NCBI GenBank assembly: GCA_934352055.1 | Contig: CAKRJY010000030.1 | Location: 1-6,290 of the forward strand | DNA: 6,290 nucleotides | Source: an uncultured Lachnospiraceae bacterium | GTDB lineage: Bacteria; Bacillota; Clostridia; Lachnospirales; Lachnospiraceae | Direction: 5' to 3' | Shown here: one piece after another, positions 1-5,975 of the stretch | Layout of the letters: the number at the start of each line of letters is the position of its first letter | Position numbering within the stretch: position 1 is the first letter of the stretch | The notes under the pieces: model-generated | Told to the model about the DNA's origin: nothing | What the model saw: the letters and a program-made list of their open reading frames with translations, nothing else | Database searches by the model: none | Program-made: the position numbers and the translations under genes

Positions 1-1787
1 TGGCTGCCGAGATCACCATAAGGCTTATTACAGGTAGAGCATACTGCTTTGTTCTGGCAAGTGGCTGTGCCACCGGAATGGGCAGCTTCCTCAGCGTGGG
101 CACGACAGCAGGCATACTCTTTCCAGTGTTTGCTGTCGTTTGATTTCCAATCATTATTTAAGATGCCGCTGTGGTTGTCAGGGTCTTTGTCGCCGATTTC
201 AAACGTATCCGCACCTTTTGCGCCACAGACGCAGGACATATAGTAAGTCGTCCCAGATTGGCAGGTCGCAGAGGATTTCTCATACGCTTTTGTTTTAACT
301 TGCTGGTCGTAGGTATGCGCAGCAATATCCTCTTTTCCTTTGCAGATGGAACACTCATGCCAATGAGAGAAAGAATCTGAACTCCAAGTTTGGGTCAAGT
401 TATGCTTACACACTACGAGGTTAGCGGTGCTGCTATATTTGCTGATCGCACTGACAGGAATGCTGTCGTTCTCGTAGCTGAATTTTTCCGGAGCGGCATA
501 GTTTTTGTAACCCGAAGCTATGAGAACATAGTTAGAAGCATCCGGCGTCTTTTCCGTCGTCACACCGATTGGATTGCTGCCGGTCAGTTCACCCGCAATA
601 GTGATATATTTGTTGGTTGGCAGATAGACGTTGTTGTCTGCGCCCGCTTTTTTATTGCCATTGATGTCCAAGTTACCGGAAATGTTGAATGCTCCGCCCT
701 TAAAATACACGCCGCCGCCCGTGCCGTTCGTGCCTGTCGCGGTGTTTCCGGTGATGCTGCCGCCGTTCATTGTAAGCGCGCCTTTACTCTCGAAATAAAT
801 ACCGCCGCCATAACGGGTTGCAGTATTACCGGAGATGCGCGCCGATTCGGAAATGGTCATATTATAACTAGAAGAACTATAGTAACATAAACCGCCGCCA
901 TCTCTGCCCGCCGTATTGTTTTCAATCACGCTGTTGCCGGATATGATGAATCCGTTGATGTTCGTCCAGATGCCGCCGCCATTGCTGTCCGCTGTGTTAT
1001 TACTGATGGTGCCGCCGTATATATTCATAGTACCGCCCACAACCGTCACGCCGCCGGCGTCTGTTACGGATTGATTATCACTGATGATACCGCCGTACAT
1101 CGTAAATGTGCCACTGCTATGCGCGCATACACCACCACCGCCGTAGTTAGAATAGGTATTTTCCTCATGGTTATCGCTGATGGTGCCGCCATACATTTTA
1201 AAAGTGCCGTTTTGTATCTCCACACCTGCACCACCAGCCCCCGAGCGTGGATCATCGGCATGATTGCCGCTGATCGTTCCGCCGTACATGGAAAATGTGG
1301 CGGCAGCGGGGTCTGACCCGCCAACCCGCACTCCTTTTCCTTTTGCACCGGTCGAGTGAGTGATCGTGCCGCCGCCTTTGCAGTCACAAAGTATGAACTG
1401 CGCACCATTGTCGACATTGATGACCTGACTCATCCCCTGATAATCGTCGGAACTTGTTACGGAGCTTTTCAGTTCTCTTCCATTCAGACAGAGATAGAGC
1501 GTGTAGCCTGCTTTTACTATAAGGCGATTGTTTCGTGTCGCATTACTCGACAGATAGACATAGGCGGTCTTGGTATCCTCATCGTATGTAATCTCGTCTG
1601 TTCCATTCCACGCTGTCCATACGACAGCTTCACACGTGCCCGTGTGGTCGCCAATATCGGCATGCGCTGCACCGCAGATGGGGTGGCTGTGTGCTGATGT
1701 ATCCGCTGCCAGCGTAGGTGTAGGCAGCAGCCCCATCACAAGAGAGGCTGCAATAGGGATCGCTAATAATCGTTTCCAAAGCTTCAT
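1..1787 (-). CDS. Secreted beta-helix repeat surface protein with Cys/His-rich repeats (C-terminus outside window)
   Basis: I translated this frame codon by codon: 595 codons from ATG at 1787 to the left edge with no stop. AAGGAG at 1798-1803 on the minus strand, 10 nt upstream, supports the start. Residues 1-28 form a signal peptide: basic MKLWKR, a hydrophobic core, and probable cleavage after TLA or LAA. Residues 30-60 contain Cys and His. Residues about 165-380 carry short repeats of the type MYGGTISGN followed by NTA..GGGIYF, as in right-handed parallel beta-helix proteins. From residue 460 the chain turns Cys/His-rich (HWHECSICKGK, KHWKEYACC, CQNKAVCSTCNKPYGDL), a module common in long Clostridia surface proteins. 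The protein is therefore probably exported and either wall-associated or secreted. No catalytic site is recognisable, so adhesin, glycan-binding or purely structural roles all remain possible. Any wall anchor would lie beyond the left edge. Plus-strand reading frames here are antisense shadows. Confidence 0.9.
   Translation of the reverse strand, partial: MKLWKRLLAIPIAASLVMGLLPTPTLAADTSAHSHPICGAAHADIGDHTGTCEAVVWTAWNGTDEITYDEDTKTAYVYLSSNATRNNRLIVKAGYTLYLCLNGRELKSSVTSSDDYQGMSQVINVDNGAQFILCDCKGGGTITHSTGAKGKGVRVGGSDPAAATFSMYGGTISGNHADDPRSGAGGAGVEIQNGTFKMYGGTISDNHEENTYSNYGGGGVCAHSSGTFTMYGGIISDNQSVTDAGGVTVVGGTMNIYGGTISNNTADSNGGGIWTNINGFIISGNSVIENNTAGRDGGGLCYYSSSSYNMTISESARISGNTATRYGGGIYFESKGALTMNGGSITGNTATGTNGTGGGVYFKGGAFNISGNLDINGNKKAGADNNVYLPTNKYITIAGELTGSNPIGVTTEKTPDASNYVLIASGYKNYAAPEKFSYENDSIPVSAISKYSSTANLVVCKHNLTQTWSSDSFSHWHECSICKGKEDIAAHTYDQQVKTKAYEKSSATCQSGTTYYMSCVCGAKGADTFEIGDKDPDNHSGILNNDWKSNDSKHWKEYACCRAHAEEAAHSGGTATCQNKAVCSTCNKPYGDLGS
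3..410 (-). repeat. Cys/His-rich C-terminal repeat module of the surface protein
   Basis: From residue 460 the protein contains related segments with the pattern H-W-x-x-C/Y-x-x-C, then acidic residues, then AAH. The two clear ones are SHWHECSICKGKEDIAAH (474-491) and KHWKEYACCRAHAEEAAH (553-570). They are followed by Cys-pair stretches (CQSG...CVCGAKG and CQNKAVCSTC). The second copy has Tyr where the first has the first Cys. The Cys/His spacing suggests metal binding or disulphide cross-links, but this is inference. The series continues past the left edge. Confidence 0.6.
654..1289 (-). repeat. Beta-helix coding repeats (xYGGTISxN type)
   Basis: Within the surface-protein gene, residues 167-378 repeat a short unit. 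Clear copies are MYGGTISGN (167), MYGGTISDN (198), MYGGIISDN (230), IYGGTISNN (256) and MNGGSITGN (340), with looser copies at 280, 310 and 367. Units are about 20-35 residues apart and linked by Asn- and Gly-rich turns such as NTADSNGGGIW and NTATRYGGGIYF. Each unit probably forms one coil of a parallel beta-helix. On the plus strand the coding repeats show as recurring gccgccgta/gccgccat blocks, a possible substrate for recombination that changes copy number. Confidence 0.85.
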
Positions 1788-1824
1788 TGTTTCTTCACTC
1801 CTTCTCCTTTAATGTTTAACTGAT

Positions 1825-1852
1825 GGCTGCTGTGTCAGACTTGACAGCAACC
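1825..1852. promoter_or_regulatory. Imperfect inverted repeat over the merR -35 box
   Basis: GGCTGCTGT (1825-1833) and ACAGCAACC (1844-1852) are inverted copies matching at 8 of 9 positions, with a 10 nt centre. The right arm overlaps the TTGACA box of the rightward promoter, and the whole lies in the predicted leader of the leftward gene. It could be a second operator or an RNA hairpin in the leader. Function is not established. Confidence 0.3.
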
Positions 1853-1868
1853 GATGTTTTTTTATAAT
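1841..1868 (+). promoter_or_regulatory. Consensus sigma-A promoter of the merR-like gene
   Basis: TTGACA at 1841-1846 and TATAAT at 1863-1868 are perfect consensus hexamers with a 16 bp spacer. The predicted start, near 1875, almost coincides with the predicted leftward start near 1871, so the two promoters face away from each other and overlap. The dyad at 1887-1902 would lie about 12-27 nt into this transcript, which suggests autoregulation by roadblock or competition. Confidence 0.75.
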
Positions 1869-1877
1869 GGTAGTATC

Positions 1878-1908
1878 ACTATAACCCGTTCACCCATGAA
1901 CGAAGCAA
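1878..1908 (-). promoter_or_regulatory. Candidate MerR-type promoter/operator for the surface-protein gene
   Basis: Read on the minus strand, TTGCTT (1903-1908) and TATAGT (1878-1883) are 19 bp apart. Between them lies a perfect dyad, CGTTCA-TGGG-TGAACG (1887-1902). A long 19-20 bp spacer containing a dyad is the hallmark of promoters that MerR-family activators untwist. The adjacent divergent gene encodes such a protein. The -35 hexamer is a poor match to consensus, as expected for an activator-dependent promoter. Transcription would start near 1871, leaving a leader of roughly 80 nt before the ATG at 1787. Binding is inferred. Confidence 0.55.
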
Positions 1909-1917
1909 GTGTTTTTT

Positions 1918-1923
1918 AGGAGG
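1918..1923 (+). promoter_or_regulatory. Ribosome-binding site that fixes the MerR start at 1930
   Basis: AGGAGG lies 6 nt upstream of ATG 1930. A longer in-frame start, GTG at 1909, would translate through this site and has no site of its own, so the ATG is preferred. Confidence 0.85.
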
Positions 1924-1929
1924 TACCGG

Positions 1930-2739
1930 ATGGAAACAGATACAAAGAGCCTCTTTCAGATCACGGAGGCAGCGCACGCCTGTGGCGTTTCCCGCAGCAC
2001 ATTGATACGCATGGAGGAAAAGGGGCTGCTCGCGCCTGCCTATGTCGCGCCGGAGAGCGGGCGGCGGTACTACGATAACCACAACATCGCGCGCGTTTTA
2101 CAGATCGAAAAATTCAAATCCATGGGACTGGGCGCACAGGAGATCGCGGACTATTTTGTCAGGGGCGGCGAGGTGTCGGGGCTGCTCGCGGTGTTGGAGG
2201 AACGCCTGCAGGAGCTTTTACAAGGTGTGGAGGAGCTGCGGCTGCGGGCGGGGGATCATAGCGGTATGTCGGTGCAGCTGACATCACTCCACGCCGTGAC
2301 CTGCTGTATGAAGAAGTGTATGGGACGTACGGTGGAAGAAAAGTATGCCGCCATGTATGGGTTTTACAGCGAGTGTATCAGAAAGGGCTGTGTGCTTTCT
2401 GATGAGCCGATATTCGTGGTACAGGAGCGGAACGATTATCTGGAGGGCTATATCGGAGAGAAGCCCTATCCCTACTGGGTCTGCGTACCGGTTCGGAAGG
2501 AACAGGCACCGGAGGACGCAGTCGTGCTGCCGGCATGCCGTGTGCTGTCCGTGTTGTATTACGGTGAATATGACGAAGGCGTAGATGAAGCATGGCTGAC
2601 GCTGGGACGCGAAGTGAAGGAGCGGGGACTGACACCTACAGGTCTGCCGCGTGTGCTGGGGATCGTTGCGCCCTATACGGGGCGGGAGATCGAAGCACGG
2701 CGCTACTGTTCGCGGATTGTCCTGCCCGTGAGTGACTGA
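1930..2739 (+). CDS. MerR-family transcriptional regulator with GyrI-like effector-binding domain
   Basis: The product is 269 residues, the usual size of BmrR-like regulators. Residues 8-76 form the MerR winged helix-turn-helix: FQITEAAHACGVSRSTLIRM, the wing ESGRRYY at 42-48, then a second helical part up to EIADYF. Residues 84-108 are a Leu/Glu-rich dimerisation helix. Residues about 118-269 fit a GyrI-like/BmrR C-terminal pocket that binds small, often cationic hydrophobic ligands: ERNDYLEGYIG, PYPYWVCVPV, and a closing strand CSRIVLPV. Such proteins bind between a 19-20 bp spaced -35/-10 pair and distort the DNA when ligand binds. Exactly such a layout lies just upstream on the opposite strand, so its target is probably the divergent surface-protein gene and itself. 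There are several cysteines (125, 126, 130, 149, 154, 185, 203, 260), but no recognisable metal-binding loop. Its stop codon sits at the edge of an IS remnant. The ligand is unknown. Confidence 0.88.
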   Translation: METDTKSLFQITEAAHACGVSRSTLIRMEEKGLLAPAYVAPESGRRYYDNHNIARVLQIEKFKSMGLGAQEIADYFVRGGEVSGLLAVLEERLQELLQGVEELRLRAGDHSGMSVQLTSLHAVTCCMKKCMGRTVEEKYAAMYGFYSECIRKGCVLSDEPIFVVQERNDYLEGYIGEKPYPYWVCVPVRKEQAPEDAVVLPACRVLSVLYYGEYDEGVDEAWLTLGREVKERGLTPTGLPRVLGIVAPYTGREIEARRYCSRIVLPVSD

Positions 2740-2873
2740 TCCGGATTTTTTCTATCAAGACGCTTTTGCCAATACATATATGTGGCTTTTGGCATTCCAG
2801 TATATGAGAGAAGGTCTTTTAATTTGAACTGTCTTCGGAGGCTACTGATGATTCTTGCCGTTCTCTCATTTTT
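2736..2873 (-). pseudogene. IS3-family OrfB, N-terminal stub only
   Basis: In the -1 frame relative to orfA, the minus strand reads FKLKDLLSYTGMPKATYMYW followed by QKRLDRKNPDQ. This closely resembles the start of IS3 OrfB proteins. The frame is open upstream through a run of five A (minus strand, 2869-2873) that could be the -1 slippage point, although no classic A6G heptamer is present. After DQ the reading continues into merR antisense (SLTGRTIREQ) and stops at 2703-2705. The RNase H-like integrase core with its DDE residues is entirely missing, so the gene is dead. Confidence 0.75.
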
Positions 2874-3397
2874 GCTTCGTCCTCTAAACGCAGTCTCCTC
2901 AGTTCTTTTAAAAACGCATTCTCGATTCTTAGTTTAAGAAGTTCATCTTCTAGTTCTTTTACATGCTCTGCACTTGTATCAACAGAAGATTCTTCAACGG
3001 GTTTGTTTTGTGTATTGTCATCAGATGTGTTCAATGTTTTCTTTCGTCCTTTTTTACGTGGTCTCAGCGCATCAGAACCCGCCACTCGAAAGCGATTAAC
3101 CCAATTGACAATCATTGACGGATTAGTAATTCCTTCTTGTAGAGCCAAATCTTGATACGAGATTTCACTTGATAAATATAACTCTACAACAGAAAGCTTC
3201 TTTTCGAAAGAGTAGTTTTCTTTTTTTCGAGAACGTTTTAATCCTTCGTCTCCAAATTCTTTATACGCAGCAAGCCATTTCCTGAGCTGAGAATTTGATC
3301 CAAGCCCATACTTTGTAGAAAGATACTGTGTGCCACCTTCTCCATTTATGTATTCTAGAACTACTTTTTTCTTGAATTCAAAAGAATATTTAGCCAT
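2819..3397 (-). CDS. IS3-family transposase OrfA (DNA-binding subunit)
   Basis: The product is 192 residues beginning MAKYSFEFKKKVV. GGAGGT (3408-3413, minus strand), 10 nt upstream, selects ATG 3397 over an in-frame TTG at 3415 that overlaps that site. Residues about 5-55 and 60-110 are two helix-turn-helix units, the IS150-group arrangement (QYLSTKYGLGSNSQLRKWL; YQDLALQEGITNPSMIVNWV). A basic stretch RPRKKGRKK (112-120) follows, then a hydrophilic linker. Residues 144-170 form a leucine-zipper coiled coil (VKELEDELLKLRIENAFLKEL) used for oligomerisation. In an intact element OrfA binds the terminal repeats and is fused to OrfB by -1 frameshifting. Here the frame is intact but its partner is lost. 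OrfA alone can repress transposition of related copies, so a residual trans role is possible. Confidence 0.9.
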   Translation of the reverse strand: MAKYSFEFKKKVVLEYINGEGGTQYLSTKYGLGSNSQLRKWLAAYKEFGDEGLKRSRKKENYSFEKKLSVVELYLSSEISYQDLALQEGITNPSMIVNWVNRFRVAGSDALRPRKKGRKKTLNTSDDNTQNKPVEESSVDTSAEHVKELEDELLKLRIENAFLKELRRLRLEDEAKMRERQESSVASEDSSN

Positions 3398-3429
3398 AAA
3401 AATACCGACCTCCAATCGTTAGATTTTTA

Positions 3430-3454
3430 GGTCTAACTTTTGGGGGTCAGTACA
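3430..3454 (-). repeat. Terminal inverted repeat of the IS3 element (only end present)
   Basis: On the minus strand this 25 bp segment starts TGTACTGACCCCC and continues AAAAGTTAGACC, the form of IS3-family ends with a terminal TG. It marks the point where ISL3 transposase similarity stops: the ISL3 frame reads DEIKGSAYMI, then runs into the repeat as NVLTPKS and stops. I did not find its partner elsewhere in the window. Confidence 0.65.
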
Positions 3455-4340
3455 TTTATCATGTATGCAGAGCCTTTTATCTCATCTGCTTTAGCTTTAG
3501 CTGCTTTCACAATAGCAAGTTCAGGATCATTCTTTTTAGGACGACCCTTGTCACATGGATTATCTGTTTTGACCTGTTTATATTCGCTGTAGGCATCATG
3601 CCAGATATCTTTTCTGACTTCATCGAGAACTGTCATAGCCCACTCGACTACGTGAAAGGAATCAACACAACGGGCGCAGTCAGGAGTGTATTCATTTACA
3701 CACTCTGTGATCCATTTGGCACCATCACCTGTAACAACCTTGATGCTGGATAGCTGCTCTGGAGTAAGCTGTTTATAAAACTTTTCAAGAACGGATTTGC
3801 CATGGCCTTCCGATGCCCATACCACTGTGTTGGTATCGTGATTAACGATTTCTGTAATGTACTTGTGACCCTTTTTGTAACTGGTTTCGTCAATGCCGAT
3901 ATTAACCAGACCATCAAGTCTTCTTGAGCGCTCCGGTTCTAAATCATGAAGAGCACGATTGACACAGCGGCCTACAGTTTCCTAGTCCACTCTCATGAAG
4001 TATGATGTGGTACTTCTTGGAAGATAGGATGCAAACCATGCAACGGTAAGGTCGAAATCCTTGGTAAATCTATTACCTGGATATGCCCATGGAACTTCGG
4101 CAACATATACCCCATGTTCAAGGCAGATGATACGATGCGTCTGGTATTCAACTTCGACCAGAATACCACCCCAGTCCAGCCCCCCTCCAAGTGGTTGGTC
4201 TGCTGGAATGTTTGTCATAAGCAGGACATGACTTGTGACAGAAAGGGCAGTCATTCTCATGCCATTTATTAGGTCTGACTTTGATACGGATGTGTTTCAC
4301 GCCATCCTCATCAGAGTAAAGATTAAAATTTTCTATCAAG
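3433..4340 (-). pseudogene. ISL3-family transposase, broken by frameshift, nonsense codon and truncation at both ends
   Basis: Conserved ISL3 features appear in order on the minus strand: ENFNLYSDEDGVKHIRIKV (from about 4333), a zinc-finger CPFCHKSC (from 4249), a second motif ICLEHGVYVAEVPWA (near 4125), GIDETSYKKGHKY with the first catalytic Asp (3889-3891), VVTGDGAKW with the second Asp (3724-3726), then the FHVVEWA region. Three lesions are visible. One extra G in a six-G run (4180-4185) shifts the frame between TTWRG and LDWGG. TAG at 3982-3984 replaces the expected Trp in MRVD-W-ETVGR. The C-terminal part, including the third catalytic acid, was cut off by the IS3 insertion at 3454. The last few codons and stop at 3433 are IS3 sequence. 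The true N-terminus and its start are also not recognisable. Neither lesion alone leaves an active enzyme. Confidence 0.85.
3455..4340 (-). mobile_element. ISL3-family element remnant
   Basis: This is the ISL3 DNA left between the IS3 insertion point and the chemoreceptor promoter. Only the transposase interior remains. I could not identify an ISL3 terminal repeat near 4320-4400, so the right boundary (about 4330-4345) is set by where transposase similarity ends and is approximate. Confidence 0.6.
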
Positions 4341-4351
4341 AGAATAAAGAA

Positions 4352-4381
4352 TTGACAAAATTTTGTGGGGCGGGGTAGAAT
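4352..4381 (+). promoter_or_regulatory. Candidate sigma-A promoter of the chemoreceptor gene
   Basis: TTGACA (4352-4357) and TAGAAT (4376-4381) are separated by 18 bp, giving a start near 4388 and a leader of about 55 nt before ATG 4444. The spacer contains the G-rich stretch GTGGGGCGGGG, unusual in this AT-rich half. The box lies right beside the ISL3 remnant, so the promoter may be native or may have come with the element. No flagellar sigma-28 promoter was obvious. Confidence 0.55.
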
Positions 4382-4443
4382 AATGGTAAAAAATTCCAAA
4401 ACATAACGCATTGGTGCCTTTCGCAGAAAGAAGAAAAATAAAC

Positions 4444-5862
4444 ATGAAAAAGAGAATGAACTTGGGAAAAAAGTTAGTAACAATGTTAGTGTCTGTAGGC
4501 TTTTTTGCAGTTTTGATTACAGTCTTGAATTTAATGGCATTACAAGCTATTCGAGGAAAGAATAATGTGCTTATAGAACAGTTTGAACAATATGAAGAAG
4601 CAGTGGAAAATAATGATACCGCGGTTTTGGAAACAGCAAAAGGAGAAGTGGCAGAAGCCATCAGACATATCAACTACAGAATAAATGGAAGCATCATTTT
4701 TGATTTTGCACTTGTGGTAGCTGATATTATTGTAATCGTACTTCTTTCGATTGTTATTAATAAGTCCATTGTTCGTCCAGCAAAAAGAGCAAAGAATGAT
4801 TTGGATGATATCATTTTAGGTATAGAATCAGGACAGGGTAATCTTACGTTAAGAGTATTTGATGAAACCAGTGATGAAATTGGTCAGCTTGCAAATGGTG
4901 TCAACCATTTTATTGAAACATTACAAAATCTTATGATAAAGATTAAGAGTGTATCAAAAGATATGACAGAATCTTCCTATCTTGTACAAAATGAGGCGGA
5001 ATCTTCAAATATGAGTGCATCCAATGTGAGTGCAACATCGGAAGAACTTGCAGCATCTATGGAAGAGGTATCTGCTTCTCTATATGATTTAGCCCAAGGA
5101 TGTAATAATCTGCTAGAGAAAATGGCAGGCATGAATGAGGATGCCAAGAACTCTGCAATGAAGTTGCATGAAGTGAAGCTTACTGCAGAAAATAGCTATA
5201 AAGAAGCGATTGCATCAAAAGAAAAAACAGTAGAAACATTTGATGGCATTCAAAAGGATGTCGCGGAGGCAGTAGAAGCATCTAAGTCTGTAAATGAAAT
5301 TGCAAAACTGACAGAAAATATCTTAAATATCGCAGCACAGACAAATCTTCTAGCACTTAATGCATCGATTGAAGCAGCAAGAGCAGGGGAAGCAGGCAGG
5401 GGCTTTGCCGTTGTTGCAGATGAAATCAGACAGCTTGCAGATAGTTCACGTGAGACAGCAAACAATATTCAGGAAATCAGTGGAAAAGTTATTGAGGCAG
5501 TAAACAATCTGTCTGGAAATGCAACGGAAATGATTCGTTTTGTAGATGAAAAGGTAGCACTTGATTATGACAACTTTGTAAAAATTATTGGAAATTATGA
5601 TGCTGATTCTGATCAGGCAAGTAATACATTTAACGAGTTTGCAGTTAAGTCAAAAGATAGCTTAGGTACAATGAATGATATGAATGAGGGTATCAATAAC
5701 ATTTCTATAGCGATTGAAGAATCTGCAAAAGGTGTTACAAACGTAGCACAAGAGATATCACAACTTGTAACAGCAATTTCAGCAATTACAGTGCAGGCGG
5801 ACGAAAATAAGAACCTTTCGGAAGATTTATCGGATGAAGTAGCAAAATTTGAAAAAGTTTAA
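4444..5862 (+). CDS. Methyl-accepting chemotaxis protein with a minimal extracellular domain
   Basis: The 472-residue product reads MKKRMNLGKK, membrane helix 1 (about 11-33), a short external loop (about 34-82), membrane helix 2 (about 84-105), a HAMP domain (about 106-165, including NKSIVRP and DEIGQLANGV) and a long cytoplasmic coiled coil. The highly conserved hairpin tip that contacts CheA and CheW is at 297-332 (AAQTNLLALNASIEAARAGE then AGRGFAVVADEIRQLA). Glu/Gln-Ser-rich stretches such as TSEELAASMEEVSASL (198-213) are plausible methylation sites. No C-terminal NWETF-type CheR tether is present. The external segment of roughly 50 residues is too small for a Cache or four-helix sensor, so the stimulus may be sensed at the membrane or by a partner. 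A longer TTG start at 4411 is possible, but ATG 4444 suits the lysine-rich N-terminus; its ribosome site (GAAAGAAG) is weak. The gene is AT-rich, unlike the left half. Confidence 0.93.
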   Translation: MKKRMNLGKKLVTMLVSVGFFAVLITVLNLMALQAIRGKNNVLIEQFEQYEEAVENNDTAVLETAKGEVAEAIRHINYRINGSIIFDFALVVADIIVIVLLSIVINKSIVRPAKRAKNDLDDIILGIESGQGNLTLRVFDETSDEIGQLANGVNHFIETLQNLMIKIKSVSKDMTESSYLVQNEAESSNMSASNVSATSEELAASMEEVSASLYDLAQGCNNLLEKMAGMNEDAKNSAMKLHEVKLTAENSYKEAIASKEKTVETFDGIQKDVAEAVEASKSVNEIAKLTENILNIAAQTNLLALNASIEAARAGEAGRGFAVVADEIRQLADSSRETANNIQEISGKVIEAVNNLSGNATEMIRFVDEKVALDYDNFVKIIGNYDADSDQASNTFNEFAVKSKDSLGTMNDMNEGINNISIAIEESAKGVTNVAQEISQLVTAISAITVQADENKNLSEDLSDEVAKFEKV

Positions 5863-5941
5863 CTAACAGATTTTTATTATGAGAAAAACTGTATTAGGTA
5901 AATACCCCGCACTAACTAAAAATGAATGCCAGAATAAGCAC

Positions 5942-5975
5942 AAAGGCATAGCCCCATTACGGGTTCTATGCCTTT
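5942..5975. terminator. Bidirectional hairpin terminator between convergent genes
   Basis: AAAGGCATAG (5942-5951) and CTATGCCTTT (5966-5975) form a perfect 10 bp stem. An inner CCC/GGG extension closes an ATTAC loop. It lies about 80 nt after the chemoreceptor stop. Its right arm contains the stop codon of the converging minus-strand gene (TAG, 5966-5968). The A-rich left arm and T-rich right arm, plus TTTT at 5979-5982 on the plus strand, fit termination in both directions, although neither U-tract is long. Confidence 0.65.

Larger units (their letters stand above)
2736..3454 (-). mobile_element. Truncated IS3-family insertion sequence
   Basis: Reading leftward, the element begins at about 3454 with TGTACTGACCCCC, an IS3-type terminal sequence. 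It then carries orfA and the first part of orfB in the -1 frame. Similarity to OrfB stops at DRKNPDQ (about 2736), exactly at the merR stop codon. The catalytic DDE part of OrfB and the other terminal repeat are absent, so the element cannot move by itself. It lies inside an ISL3-family transposase gene. No target duplication can be tested because the far end is gone. Confidence 0.8.

Noticed and set aside
390..890. A 166-codon plus-strand open frame, and several smaller ones across 49-1812.
   Set aside because: They lie antisense to the continuous 595-codon minus-strand gene with a signal peptide and clear repeats. Their translations show no domain features, and the repeat structure explains why they are open.
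654..1289. Regularly spaced gccgccgta-type repeats that could suggest a CRISPR array or tandem repeat.
   Set aside because: The spacing and sequence vary, and the repeats translate in one frame into beta-helix coils, so they are coding repeats.
1909..1929. GTG at 1909 as the MerR start.
   Set aside because: The strong AGGAGG at 1918-1923 lies inside this extension and is ideally placed for ATG 1930. The added residues MFFRRYR do not fit the family N-terminus.
2748..4341. A 13-base direct repeat TTTTCTATCAAGA at 2748-2760 and 4329-4341, near both edges of the IS region, which could suggest a composite element boundary or recombination site.
   Set aside because: Both copies fall inside recognisable transposase coding sequence (OrfB LDRK, ISL3 LLIEN) of unrelated genes, and one such match is within chance for a 6 kb window. 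Worth a quick check only.
4323..4673. Minus-strand frame overlapping the chemoreceptor start.
   Set aside because: It is the antisense shadow of the chemoreceptor N-terminus. It shows no transposase features, which are in the neighbouring frame.
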